In this document: positions 4,543 through 11,133 of the stretch, piece after piece
How the letters are laid out: each line of letters starts with the position of its first letter
How positions within the stretch are numbered: the stretch's first letter is position 1
IMG/VR virus record: IMGVR_UViG_3300021197_000909
Span: 1-21,788 of that record
DNA: 21,788 bases
Reading direction: 5' to 3' (one strand)
Origin: a virus
Translations under genes and position numbers: made by a program
Notes under the pieces: model-generated
Told to the model about the DNA's origin: nothing
Database searches by the model: none
The model's input: the letters and a program-made list of their open reading frames with translations, nothing else

Positions 4543-6157
4543 AACAAAACAAATACAGGAGTACATTGATGGATTTGATACTATTATTGGTCACAATATT
4601 CTTGGGTTCGACTCCCCTATTGTAGAGAAGTTCTTAGGCGTAACGTTTAAACAGCATGAGATTATAGATACGTTGACTTTATCTAGACTTTATAACCCAC
4701 AGCTAGAGGATGGACATTCTCTCAAAGCTTGGGGAGAAAGACTTAAGTTTCCTAAGGGAGACCATGATGATTGGACTAAGCTAACACCTGAGATGATTAA
4801 GTACTGTGAACAAGATTGTGACGTAACTCATAAAGTTTATGATTTACTTACTCAAAGACTTGAGAAGTTTGGTGATACGAGTGTAACTCTGGAACATGAA
4901 GTACAAAAAGTTATCGTTAAACAGACTGAGAATGGTTGGTTATTGGATCAGAGAAAGTGTGTTGATTTACTAGCCAGATTGAAACAAAGAAAGATGGAGA
5001 TAGAAGATGAAGTACACGAAAAGTTTAAGCCGTTACCTGTTTTTGTTAAAGAGATCACGCCTAAGTACAATAAAGATGGCAGACTCAGCACTGTGGGTCT
5101 TAAGTTTCTTAGTGATTGCGACAGGGGCTTTGTATCTGGTTCATTTAGTAGAATAGATTGGCCTGAGTTTAACCTAGGTTCTAGGCAACAGATCGGAAGA
5201 TACTTACAGTTTTTCGGATGGAAGCCTGAGACATACACTGAGAAGGGAAACGTAATTGTCGATGAAGCAGTCCTTAGTAAAGTCAAGAAGATACCTGAAG
5301 CTTCTCTTATCGCTGAGTACTTACTGGTACAGAAGCGTATGGCACAGATAGATTCATGGCTAGAAGGAGTAGAAGAGGACGGAAGAGTTCATGGTTACGT
5401 TAACCCTATCGGTGCTGTAACGGGACGTATGACACACAGCAGTCCCAATATGGCTCAGGTTCCAGCGAGTTACTCACCTTACGGTGGCGAGTGTCGGAGT
5501 TGTTGGGTAGTTCCTAAAGGTTACAAGTTAGTAGGTGTTGATGCTTCAGGATTAGAGTTGAGGATGTTGGCACATTACATGGACGATAAGGAGTATACCC
5601 ATGAAGTTATTAATGGAGACATACACACAGTTAATCAAAACTCAGCAGGACTTACAACAAGAGACAACGCAAAGACTTTTATCTATGCTTTCCTATATGG
5701 AGCAGGGGACGCTAAAATCGGAAGTGTTGTTGGAGGCAATAGCAGAGATGGGGCAAAGCTCAAGAAAAAATTTCTCGACAACACTCCGTCTCTTAGAGAC
5801 CTTAGAGAAAGAGTTGAGCGTAGTTCCCAAAGAGGATACCTCAAAGGACTTGACGGAAGAAAGCTAATCATAAGATCAGCACACGCTAGTTTAAACACTC
5901 TTTTACAATCCGCTGGTGCAATTATTATGAAAAAAGCCTTGACACTGTTAAATGAGTATGCGATACTACATAATATAGACTATAAATTCGTAGGTAATAT
6001 TCACGATGAATTTCAAGCGGAAGTTCGGGAAGACCAAGTAGATAATTTTGGATGGTTAGCTGTAGAGTGTATTAAGTCAGCAGGTCTAAAGTTTAACTTA
6101 AGATGTCCCTTAGATGGGGAATATAAAATCGGAAACAACTGGGCTGAAACCCACTAG
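4421..6157 (+). CDS. DNA polymerase, family A, T7 gp5-like
   Basis: 578 aa; it replicates the phage genome. N-terminal 3'-5' exonuclease: DIET (Asp8/Glu10), GHNILGFD (Asp64), YCEQDCD (Asp132). Polymerase domain: motif A VDASGLELR (Asp374), motif B RDNAKTFIYAFLYGAG (Arg414, Lys418, Tyr422, Tyr426), motif C HDE (528-530). The position equal to E. coli Pol I Phe762 is Tyr422, as in T7. It is shorter than T7 gp5 (704 aa). About 40 residues (roughly 210-250) lie between the palm-side ITPK and the FNLGSRQQIG motif, where T7 has its thioredoxin-binding loop. The start at 4421 is needed to keep the exonuclease DxE motif; only a weak AAGGGTGAG precedes it. The first 122 bases overlap the HNH gene. Confidence 0.95.
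   Translation: MTKKLILDIETTAFPVTKVWMIGTKDIQTGTKKNFLAPLSETKQIQEYIDGFDTIIGHNILGFDSPIVEKFLGVTFKQHEIIDTLTLSRLYNPQLEDGHSLKAWGERLKFPKGDHDDWTKLTPEMIKYCEQDCDVTHKVYDLLTQRLEKFGDTSVTLEHEVQKVIVKQTENGWLLDQRKCVDLLARLKQRKMEIEDEVHEKFKPLPVFVKEITPKYNKDGRLSTVGLKFLSDCDRGFVSGSFSRIDWPEFNLGSRQQIGRYLQFFGWKPETYTEKGNVIVDEAVLSKVKKIPEASLIAEYLLVQKRMAQIDSWLEGVEEDGRVHGYVNPIGAVTGRMTHSSPNMAQVPASYSPYGGECRSCWVVPKGYKLVGVDASGLELRMLAHYMDDKEYTHEVINGDIHTVNQNSAGLTTRDNAKTFIYAFLYGAGDAKIGSVVGGNSRDGAKLKKKFLDNTPSLRDLRERVERSSQRGYLKGLDGRKLIIRSAHASLNTLLQSAGAIIMKKALTLLNEYAILHNIDYKFVGNIHDEFQAEVREDQVDNFGWLAVECIKSAGLKFNLRCPLDGEYKIGNNWAETH
5939..5967 (+). promoter_or_regulatory. Sigma70-like promoter inside the polymerase 3' end
   Basis: TTGACA (5939-5944, 6/6), a 17-bp spacer, then GATACT (5962-5967, 4/6). 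It lies about 200 bases before the exonuclease ATG at 6166. Confidence 0.35.
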
Positions 6158-6165
6158 GAGATGAC

Positions 6166-7044
6166 ATGAGTAAAACATTAGACACACTAGTAGAAGACAT
6201 CTATACGTTAATGAAGAATAAAAACACAGCTAAAGGTGTTGACCCTGAAGCAGAGATAGAGAAGTTCGGGGAGTCACTTAAGGACCTAATGAAGAAAGAG
6301 TTCCTACCTTCTAATCACCGTTATGATGGACGTAAGCTAAGGCTGTCTGCTATAGGCAAACCAGACTTACAACAATGGTACTCAGTGAACAACTACACTG
6401 GAGAGAAACTACAACCACACACCTTAATCAAGTTTATGTATGGTCATTTGATTGAAGAGTTTCTTCTCATGCTTGTTCGTATGACGGGGCATGAGGTTAC
6501 CGATGAACAGAAGGAAGTGTCAGTAGGTGGTGTTAAAGGACACATGGACTGTAAGATAGATGGTACTGTAGTTGACGTTAAGTCTACAACTGCTTTCGGT
6601 ATGAAGAAGTTTAAGGACGGAACCTTAGCAATGAATGATGACTTCGGTTATGTAGATCAGATCAAAGCATATGCTCATGCAGAAGGTGACCGTAAGTGGG
6701 CGTGGTTGGCTATGGATAAACAGAATGGTACTCTGGCGGTGCTTGAGTATGACTTAGATGATACTAAACATCCCATGTATAAGTACTACTCAGGTGACAT
6801 TGAGGAGCGTGTGTCACATGTAAAAAAGTCCGTAGAGCAGGAAGACCGTCCTGCGCCATGCTCTTCTCCAGTACCAGATGGGCGTTCTGGAAATGTAAAA
6901 CTATCTACTATGTGTTCTTACTGTCAGTACAAAGCACATTGCTACCCAAGCTTAAGAGCCTTTTCTTATTCTACTGGTCCAAGGTTTTTGACCCAAGTAA
7001 ATAATAAGCCACAGGTTCCTGAGATTAACCTTAACAAACAATAG
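6166..7044 (+). CDS. PD-(D/E)XK exonuclease, RecB/Cas4-like
   Basis: 292 aa. The nuclease core is visible as GHLIEE (Glu97/98), GHMDCKIDG (Asp128) and VVDVKST (Asp137, Lys139), followed by 'DQIKAYAHA', the Q-containing helix of RecB-type nucleases. The C-terminal part has four cysteines, Cys232, Cys250, Cys253 and Cys259 (C-x17-CxxC-x5-C), suited to an iron-sulphur cluster as in AddB/Cas4 nucleases, or to zinc. The Cas4-type N-terminal cysteine is not seen, so all four candidate ligands lie after the core. By position between polymerase and endonuclease I it probably does the job of T7 gp6: host DNA breakdown, primer removal and recombination. The start ATG at 6166 is preceded by TAGGAG. Confidence 0.85.
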   Translation: MSKTLDTLVEDIYTLMKNKNTAKGVDPEAEIEKFGESLKDLMKKEFLPSNHRYDGRKLRLSAIGKPDLQQWYSVNNYTGEKLQPHTLIKFMYGHLIEEFLLMLVRMTGHEVTDEQKEVSVGGVKGHMDCKIDGTVVDVKSTTAFGMKKFKDGTLAMNDDFGYVDQIKAYAHAEGDRKWAWLAMDKQNGTLAVLEYDLDDTKHPMYKYYSGDIEERVSHVKKSVEQEDRPAPCSSPVPDGRSGNVKLSTMCSYCQYKAHCYPSLRAFSYSTGPRFLTQVNNKPQVPEINLNKQ

Positions 7045-7053
7045 GAGATACTA

Positions 7054-7260
7054 ATGGCTAAAGAGTTTAAAGTTATCAACACCCCACGACATGATCGTTT
7101 TGAAGAAACAATAACAAAACTTCTTAACGATGGTTGGGAACTACACGGGAGTCCTTTTGTTTCTCAGACAGGAGGGATGACACAGGCTTTACTAAGGGAA
7201 CCTAAGGCATCGTTTAAACAACCTGCTAAGGCTAAAGCTAAGACTAATGAAGTATCGTAA
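7054..7260 (+). CDS. DUF1737-like small protein
   Basis: 68 aa with ATG at 7054 behind AATAGGAG. The core 'FKVINTPRHDRFEETITKLL' then 'DGWELHGSPFVSQTGGMTQALLRE' fits the DUF1737 pattern: a strand, a helix, 'GWexxGg', then a strand ending in QA(L/M). The function of that family is not known. A basic Ala/Lys-rich tail (KQPAKAKAKT) follows and may bind nucleic acid. It overlaps endonuclease I by 14 bases, so the two are probably coupled. Confidence 0.75.
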   Translation: MAKEFKVINTPRHDRFEETITKLLNDGWELHGSPFVSQTGGMTQALLREPKASFKQPAKAKAKTNEVS

Positions 7261-7603
7261 CAAGTTTGAAGCTCAAATTGCAGAGGTCTTGGGTGACCTC
7301 TGTAGTTACGAATCAAAACAAATACCTTACATAGTTAATAGAATGTATATTCCTGATTTCATAGGGATGAAAGGTAAGTTTGAGATTTTAGTTGAAGCTA
7401 AAGGTTACTTTAGAGTGGGAGACATCCAGAAGTACAAAGCAATTAGGGATAGTCTGCCGAAGAAAAAGCAACTGGTGTTTTTATTATACAACCCATATAA
7501 AAAAGTAAGGAAGGGAAGTAAGATGAATATGGCAGAATGGTGTGACAAAGAAAACATGAAGTGGTACACTGTGGAGAATATCAAAGATGCCTTTACCAAC
7601 TAA
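7247..7603 (+). CDS. Endonuclease I (Holliday junction resolvase), T7 gp3-like
   Basis: 118 aa. It cuts branched DNA and, in T7, also degrades host DNA. The PD-(D/E)XK active site can be aligned with T7 gp3: Glu8 (KFEAQIAEVL), Asp37 (YIPDF), Glu50 and Lys52 (VEAKG). The second half, 'KGSKMNMAEWCDKENMKW', also parallels the T7 'KGS...EFCEKHGIKF' segment. It is shorter than T7 gp3 (149 aa), lacking the N-terminal extension and basic tail. ATG at 7247 lies inside the preceding gene, with TAAGG upstream. A stem-loop at 7281-7302 lies in its first codons. Confidence 0.9.
   Translation: MKYRNKFEAQIAEVLGDLCSYESKQIPYIVNRMYIPDFIGMKGKFEILVEAKGYFRVGDIQKYKAIRDSLPKKKQLVFLLYNPYKKVRKGSKMNMAEWCDKENMKWYTVENIKDAFTN
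7281..7302 (+). other. Stem-loop in the first codons of endonuclease I
   Basis: CAGAGGTC (7281-7288) is perfectly complementary to GACCTCTG (7295-7302) with a 6-nt loop TTGGGT; two flanking pairs may extend it. It lies about 35 bases after the start codon. The right arm region contains CCTCTGTAG (7297-7305), the same 9-mer as the left arm of the hairpin at 166-199. It could slow translation or be a processing site. Confidence 0.45.
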
Positions 7604-7766
7604 ACAATTCTTGAACAGAGTATCTAACTTAGCGGAACCTTCTTACTTGTGTGAGGTTCTTAACATAACTTCCGAAGATTTGATAGAGAGATTTGGAGAT
7701 TTAATAGAACACAACATTGAAGACCTTAGAGAAGTTTTTGACGTTGACTTAGAGATTGAGGAGTAA
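7587..7766 (+). CDS. Small acidic helical protein (59 aa)
   Basis: ATG at 7587 overlaps the end of endonuclease I by 17 bases, with GTGGAGAA upstream. The product is helical and acidic: 'YLCEVLNITSEDLIERF' and 'EDLREVFDVDLEIEE'. I have seen similar short proteins with a 'YLCExLxIsSEeLlexF' pattern in marine phages, always without a function. The GAGGAG encoding its end is the ribosome binding site for the next gene. Confidence 0.65.
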   Translation: MPLPTKQFLNRVSNLAEPSYLCEVLNITSEDLIERFGDLIEHNIEDLREVFDVDLEIEE

Positions 7767-7770
7767 TAAC

Positions 7771-7992
7771 ATGGCTGACTATCCTGAAGACATGATGACT
7801 ATGATGATGCCTGACATTCTTGTAGTGCGTATGGAGCAAGTACGTAAGCTTATAAAAGATTTAAAGGATGCTGATGACGTATGCGCCCCTTTACTTATAG
7901 ACGCTATTGACATTCTTTTACAAAGTTGTGAGTTTAAGGAAAAGCCTAAGATAACTCATGAGGGTTATGACAACATAACTCCTTTGAATTAG
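7771..7992 (+). CDS. Hypothetical small protein (73 aa)
   Basis: The start is ATG 7771 (MADYPEDMMTMMM), 7 bases after GAGGAG. A TTG five codons upstream is also in frame but overlaps the previous stop and the binding site. The N-terminus is unusually Met-rich (MMTMMMPD at residues 7-14). The rest is two amphipathic helices (MEQVRKLIKDLKDADD and APLLIDAIDILLQSCEF) and a polar tail. No family was recognised. It sits in the chain leading to the RNR. Confidence 0.65.
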   Translation: MADYPEDMMTMMMPDILVVRMEQVRKLIKDLKDADDVCAPLLIDAIDILLQSCEFKEKPKITHEGYDNITPLN

Positions 7993-8001
7993 GAGAATAT
8001 T

Positions 8002-8244
8002 ATGAAGACATTATTCTTGATAATTATAATGGTGTATCACGATGGTAGTTTAGGGTACGACATACAGCAAAACCATGTTGACTTGGATATAGAAAGATGT
8101 CGTAAAGTGGTAGCACCTCAATTTATATATAAATATCTCAACAGTGGTAAAGTAGTTGACATCACTACCAAGTGTGTTATAATGATTAAACCAGTTGAGA
8201 AAAAAGATAAAGAGGAGAACAGTGTTGAGCAACCAAGTGTCTGA
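8002..8244 (+). CDS. Small protein with hydrophobic N-terminus (80 aa)
   Basis: ATG at 8002 behind TAGGAG. It begins MKTLFLIIIMVYHDG, a short hydrophobic segment that is either a weak signal sequence or a buried strand. Two cysteines follow (about residues 33 and 58) and then a Lys/Glu-rich tail. The pattern 'MKTLFL..MV..DGS.GY' is familiar from small marine phage proteins of unknown function. The best promoter of the window (8156-8183) lies in its 3' third, and the DUF3310 gene starts inside its end. Confidence 0.65.
   Translation: MKTLFLIIIMVYHDGSLGYDIQQNHVDLDIERCRKVVAPQFIYKYLNSGKVVDITTKCVIMIKPVEKKDKEENSVEQPSV
8156..8183 (+). promoter_or_regulatory. Consensus sigma70-like promoter upstream of DUF3310 and RNR
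   Basis: TTGACA (8156-8161, 6/6), a 16-bp spacer, then TATAAT (8178-8183, 6/6), the only perfect pair of hexamers found. It lies 41 bases before the DUF3310 start at 8225 and would drive DUF3310 and RNR. The hexamers fall inside a coding sequence (codons for VDIT and KCVIM). Confidence 0.65.
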
Positions 8245-8491
8245 AGAAAAGTTTTTCCCTGATGGCAACAACGATCCAGTAAACAGTCCTTCACATTATA
8301 ACATGCTGGACGTTGAAGCTATTGACCTGATAGAGATGTCCATGACTAGGGATGATTTCTTAGGGTATCTTAAGGGAAACGCAATGAAATATATAATCAG
8401 GTACAAACACAAAGGTAAACCTGATCAAGACATAAGCAAAGCAATTTGGTATTTAGAGAAGTTAAAGGGGAAAGTTAAAGATGGAGAGTGA
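8225..8491 (+). CDS. DUF3310 protein
   Basis: 88 aa. The family signature is clear: 'DPVNSPSHYNMLDVEAIDLIE', then 'GYLKGNAMKYIIRYKHKG' and 'DISKAIWYLEKLK'. DUF3310 proteins are frequent in phages, are sometimes called nucleotide kinases without good proof, and often sit beside nucleotide-metabolism genes, as here beside the RNR. There is no ATG in the right place. AGGAG at 8213-8217 favours TTG at 8225 (7-nt spacing) over GTG at 8222 (4-nt spacing). The frame is open back to 8195 but that part has no binding site. It overlaps the gene before by 20 bases and RNR by 11. Confidence 0.85.
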   Translation: MSNQVSEEKFFPDGNNDPVNSPSHYNMLDVEAIDLIEMSMTRDDFLGYLKGNAMKYIIRYKHKGKPDQDISKAIWYLEKLKGKVKDGE

Positions 8492-10172
8492 AATGCACTA
8501 CGGTATGACATTGCCAATATCAGAAGAGATAGACACAGTTAAGTACAGACAGACAGGCGAGGACTTCTACAGTAAAGTAGTACGTATAGCTGAGTCCCTT
8601 AAGGATAGCCCTGATCACTTTGAGAACTTCAAGGATGCACTTAGGCATCTTAGGTTTCTACCTGCTGGTAGGGTACAGAACGCTATGGGTGCTGCAAGAC
8701 AGACCACCGCTTATAACTGCTTTGTCAGTGGAGTTATAGACGACAGCATGGACTCTATCATGGGAAGAGCTACAGAGGCTGCAGAGACCATGCGTAGAGG
8801 CGGTGGCATAGGCTATGACTTCAGTAGGCTACGTCCCAGAGGAGATCGTATCAAGTCTTTGGACTCTAGGGCATCAGGTGCAGTTAGCTTTATGCAGATT
8901 TATGATTCTGTCTGTCAGACCATAGCATCTAGTGGACACCGTAGAGGAGCGCAGATGGGTGTCTTACGTATAGACCATCCAGACATTGAACAGTTTATCA
9001 CCGCTAAGAACAACGGTACAGCCTTAACTGGTTTCAACATTTCAGTAGGTGTAACAGATGAGTTCATGAGATGCCTAGAGAAGAAAGAACCATTCCCTCT
9101 ACGGTTTGACGGTAGGGTGCATGAAGAGGTAGACCCTGTAGCACTGTGGGACATGGTTATGCGTAGCACATGGGATTGGGCAGAGCCGGGAGTGTTGTTC
9201 ATAGATACCATTAACAAGATGAATAACTTATACTATTGTGAGAATATAGAGGCAACAAACCCGTGTGGTGAGCAACCTCTGCCTCCTTACGGTGCTTGTT
9301 TGCTAGGTAGTTTTAACTTGACTAAGTATGTAGGAGCAAGTGCGTTTGATTATGGTCTGTTCACTGGTGACATTCACCATGTAGTCAGAGCTATGGATAA
9401 TGTTATTGATAGGACTATATATCCTCTGGAAGCACAAGAGAAAGAAGCTAAGAACAAGCGTAGGATGGGACTAGGTATTACAGGACTAGCCAATGCAGGT
9501 GAGATGTGTGGTATGCCTTATGGATCAGAAGAGTTTATGAAGTTTACTACTAAGGTTCTTAAGTCACTTCGAGACCATACTTACTCAGCTAGTTCTATGT
9601 TGGCTCAGGAGAAGGGTTCTTTCCCACTCTATGATAAAAATAAATACATAGAGGGTAAGTTCTTTAAGACACTATCTCCTTGGGTACAGGATCAGATTAA
9701 AGAGTTTGGTATACGTAACTCTCACCTGACTTCCATAGCACCCACAGGTACAATCAGTCTCACAGCAGACAACGTAAGCTCTGGCATTGAACCACCGTTT
9801 AGTTTGTTTTATGACAGAACCATACAGGAGTTTGATGGTCATCAGATACAGAGAGTAGAGGACTATGCTTACAGACAGGGTGTGAACGGTAGAACTGCCA
9901 ATGAGATTAGTGCCGAAGAACATCTCTCAGTCCTTGCCTTGACCTCTAAGTACATAGATAGTGCAGTCAGTAAGACCTGTAACGTAGGTGACAATGTAAC
10001 TTACGATGCGTTTAAACAGCTTTATTATAATGCTTGGAAGCAGGGATGCAAAGGCATCACTACATTCAGAGCTAGTGGTAAACGTTATGGTATACTGAAT
10101 GAGGTTAAAGATGAGCCTAAAGCAGAAGCTTGTTTCATAGACCCACAGACAGGTCAGAAAGAGTGTGAGTAA
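8481..10172 (+). CDS. nrdJ: Ribonucleotide reductase, class II (adenosylcobalamin-dependent)
   Basis: 563 aa. It turns ribonucleotides into deoxyribonucleotides for phage DNA synthesis using vitamin B12 as radical source. The catalytic site NPCGEQPL carries Asn260, the thiyl Cys262 and Glu264. The redox pair is Cys80 (YNCFV) and Cys273 (GACLLGSFNL); the 11-residue gap between Cys262 and Cys273 is the same as I recall in the Thermotoga class II enzyme. PTGTISL and 'GCKGITTFRASGKR' are further family motifs. A C-terminal CFIDPQTGQKEC supplies cysteines for re-reduction. No ATP cone and no class I small subunit gene are seen. The start may be ATG 8481 or ATG 8493; the second has GGAG 6 bases upstream. 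Confidence 0.92.
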   Translation: MESEMHYGMTLPISEEIDTVKYRQTGEDFYSKVVRIAESLKDSPDHFENFKDALRHLRFLPAGRVQNAMGAARQTTAYNCFVSGVIDDSMDSIMGRATEAAETMRRGGGIGYDFSRLRPRGDRIKSLDSRASGAVSFMQIYDSVCQTIASSGHRRGAQMGVLRIDHPDIEQFITAKNNGTALTGFNISVGVTDEFMRCLEKKEPFPLRFDGRVHEEVDPVALWDMVMRSTWDWAEPGVLFIDTINKMNNLYYCENIEATNPCGEQPLPPYGACLLGSFNLTKYVGASAFDYGLFTGDIHHVVRAMDNVIDRTIYPLEAQEKEAKNKRRMGLGITGLANAGEMCGMPYGSEEFMKFTTKVLKSLRDHTYSASSMLAQEKGSFPLYDKNKYIEGKFFKTLSPWVQDQIKEFGIRNSHLTSIAPTGTISLTADNVSSGIEPPFSLFYDRTIQEFDGHQIQRVEDYAYRQGVNGRTANEISAEEHLSVLALTSKYIDSAVSKTCNVGDNVTYDAFKQLYYNAWKQGCKGITTFRASGKRYGILNEVKDEPKAEACFIDPQTGQKECE

Positions 10173-10338
10173 AGATGAGGGAGTTGGCATAGCTGGTGCG
10201 ATGGATTACGTACCAGCAGACCAACGTGACTTTAATTTTTATTGTCACAAATGTGGCAAAGGACATGAGAACCCTTATGGGGCCAGTGCGTGTCCTTTGA
10301 TATTTTGGTGTAGTAAGGAGTGTTTTGATGCAAGGTGA
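10165..10338 (+). CDS. Zinc-finger microprotein (57 aa)
   Basis: The best start is GTG at 10165, overlapping the RNR end by 8 bases; an in-frame ATG at 10201 would still keep the cysteines. Cysteines at 27, 30 (CHKC), 43, 49 and 53 (WCSKEC), plus His34, suggest a zinc-binding finger. The final 'WCSKECFDAR' looks like the end of a treble-clef or MYM-type finger. The function is unknown. The ribosome binding site is weak, so translation may depend on coupling to RNR. It overlaps the next gene by 11 bases. Confidence 0.6.
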   Translation: MSKDEGVGIAGAMDYVPADQRDFNFYCHKCGKGHENPYGASACPLIFWCSKECFDAR

Positions 10339-10573
10339 TACTAAAGATTACATATGGAGACTTAAGTGGGTATCATCAGTTGTTCTTATGTTTGCGATGA
10401 TACTTACTGCACAAAACATATATCCCTACAATCTGTTTTTTCATTTTGCAGGGATATTAGGTTGGTTAATAGTTTCTATAAATTGGAACGATAGGGCATT
10501 GATAGTCGTTAACAGCGTAGCCATAGCTATACTGACTAACGGTATCTTTGCTTACTATGTTAAAATATACTAA
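10328..10573 (+). CDS. Three-TM small membrane protein, DUF6552-like
   Basis: 81 aa; ATG at 10328 with AAGGAG about 8 bases upstream. Three predicted transmembrane helices lie at about residues 13-29, 35-51 and 57-77. The motifs 'DYIWRLKWVSS', 'LTAQNIYPYN' and 'GWLIVSINWNDRALIVVN' match a small family I remember from marine bacteria and phages (DUF6552, naming from memory), of unknown role. It is the last gene of the plus-strand module and its 3' end overlaps a convergent minus-strand frame by 14 bases. Confidence 0.75.
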   Translation: MQGDTKDYIWRLKWVSSVVLMFAMILTAQNIYPYNLFFHFAGILGWLIVSINWNDRALIVVNSVAIAILTNGIFAYYVKIY

Positions 10574-10670
10574 AGATTAGACGACCACATCTAGAACATT
10601 TATTGGGGTTACTTTCTTCCATTTTATGCCAGAAAATCCAGCAACGTATATCTTTAAGTATTTGAAACAT
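10560..10670 (-). CDS. Possible CxxC microprotein (36 aa)
   Basis: On the minus strand an ATG at 10670 is preceded by CAGGGGACACTG, whose AGGGG is a fair ribosome binding site at about 6-nt spacing. The 36-residue product has an aromatic, partly hydrophobic first half (MFQILKDIRCWIFWHKM), then NKCSRCGRLIFSIF with a CSRCGR knuckle like half a zinc ribbon. It would be the last gene of the minus-strand module. Its last 14 bases overlap the end of the convergent three-TM gene. No homologue is recalled with confidence. Confidence 0.45.
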   Translation of the reverse strand: MFQILKDIRCWIFWHKMEESNPNKCSRCGRLIFSIF

Positions 10671-10758
10671 CAGTGTCCCCTGTAGTGTTTAGTGTGTTCC
10701 CAAAATTGTCTAAAGTAATATCTTTCTCTGGCTACTAGCCGTTTAAACAGTCTTAAGA

Positions 10759-10869
10759 TCATCCGTAACCATACATTTTTTTCTTAGATGATTTCTTTTT
10801 AGCATATGACTTGCTCTTTTTCTTGCTATAGCCTTTACCGCTTTTCATCTTTGCTACTTTACTTCCCAT
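10759..10869 (-). CDS. Lys-rich small basic protein (36 aa)
   Basis: ATG at 10869 follows GGGAGATTACA, with GGGAG as ribosome binding site, 12 bases after the previous gene. Nearly half the residues are Lys, with Ser, Gly and Tyr (KKKSKSYAKKKSSKKK), ending in MYGYG. A charge of this kind points to DNA binding or packing inside the capsid. It is too short for any domain and the role is inferred only from composition and its place at the end of the structural genes. Confidence 0.6.
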   Translation of the reverse strand: MGSKVAKMKSGKGYSKKKSKSYAKKKSSKKKMYGYG

Positions 10870-10881
10870 TGTAATCTCCCT

Positions 10882-11133
10882 TTACCATTTTTTACAGGAC
10901 CAATATCTTGCACTTAGTTTACTAGGAGGACTAGTATCACACCTGTGTCTAGCCCTAAAGCTTTTTCTTCTCGCTGGCTGGTCTTTCTTTATAGTCATGT
11001 TAGGATCGCCAAACCTAACTAACTTCACTTGCTCACCTTGTTTAGCTAACACTGCGAACTTCTTATTCTTCTTAGGTGTTCTCTTGGGCTTATTGTAACC
11101 TGAGAACCTCTCTCCTCTGTATTCTACTGACAT
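10882..11133 (-). CDS. Conserved small basic phage protein (83 aa)
   Basis: It starts immediately after the stop of the 495-aa gene. The first part is 'YRGERFSGYNKPKRTPKK', then 'FAVLAKQGEQVKLVRFGDP', 'RRKSFRARHRC' and 'KLSARYWSCKKW'. This pattern is very conserved among marine phages (DUF5872/DUF6321-type from memory, name unsure): a small strand-rich basic protein with an Arg/His stretch and C-terminal 'sAxYWsckxW'. A virion or DNA-bound role is likely from charge and location, but unproven. Confidence 0.75.
   Translation of the reverse strand: MSVEYRGERFSGYNKPKRTPKKNKKFAVLAKQGEQVKLVRFGDPNMTIKKDQPARRKSFRARHRCDTSPPSKLSARYWSCKKW

Noticed and set aside
5601-5867. 88-codon frame inside the polymerase
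   Set aside because: Another frame of the polymerase motif A-B region; Gln/Glu/Leu-rich shadow without a ribosome binding site of note.
4421-6157. DnaJ-like insertion in the polymerase as in phage HMO-2011
   Set aside because: No HPD or J-domain pattern is seen, and the polymerase is short and follows T7 order.
7744-7772. TTGACT-17-TAACAT promoter-like pair
   Set aside because: The -10 overlaps the ATG at 7771 and matches only 4/6; the TTGAC is a Val-Asp-Leu codon run.
10730-10740. GGCTACTAGCC as a terminator hairpin
   Set aside because: The arms leave a one-base loop, so it cannot fold as a hairpin; no T-run follows.
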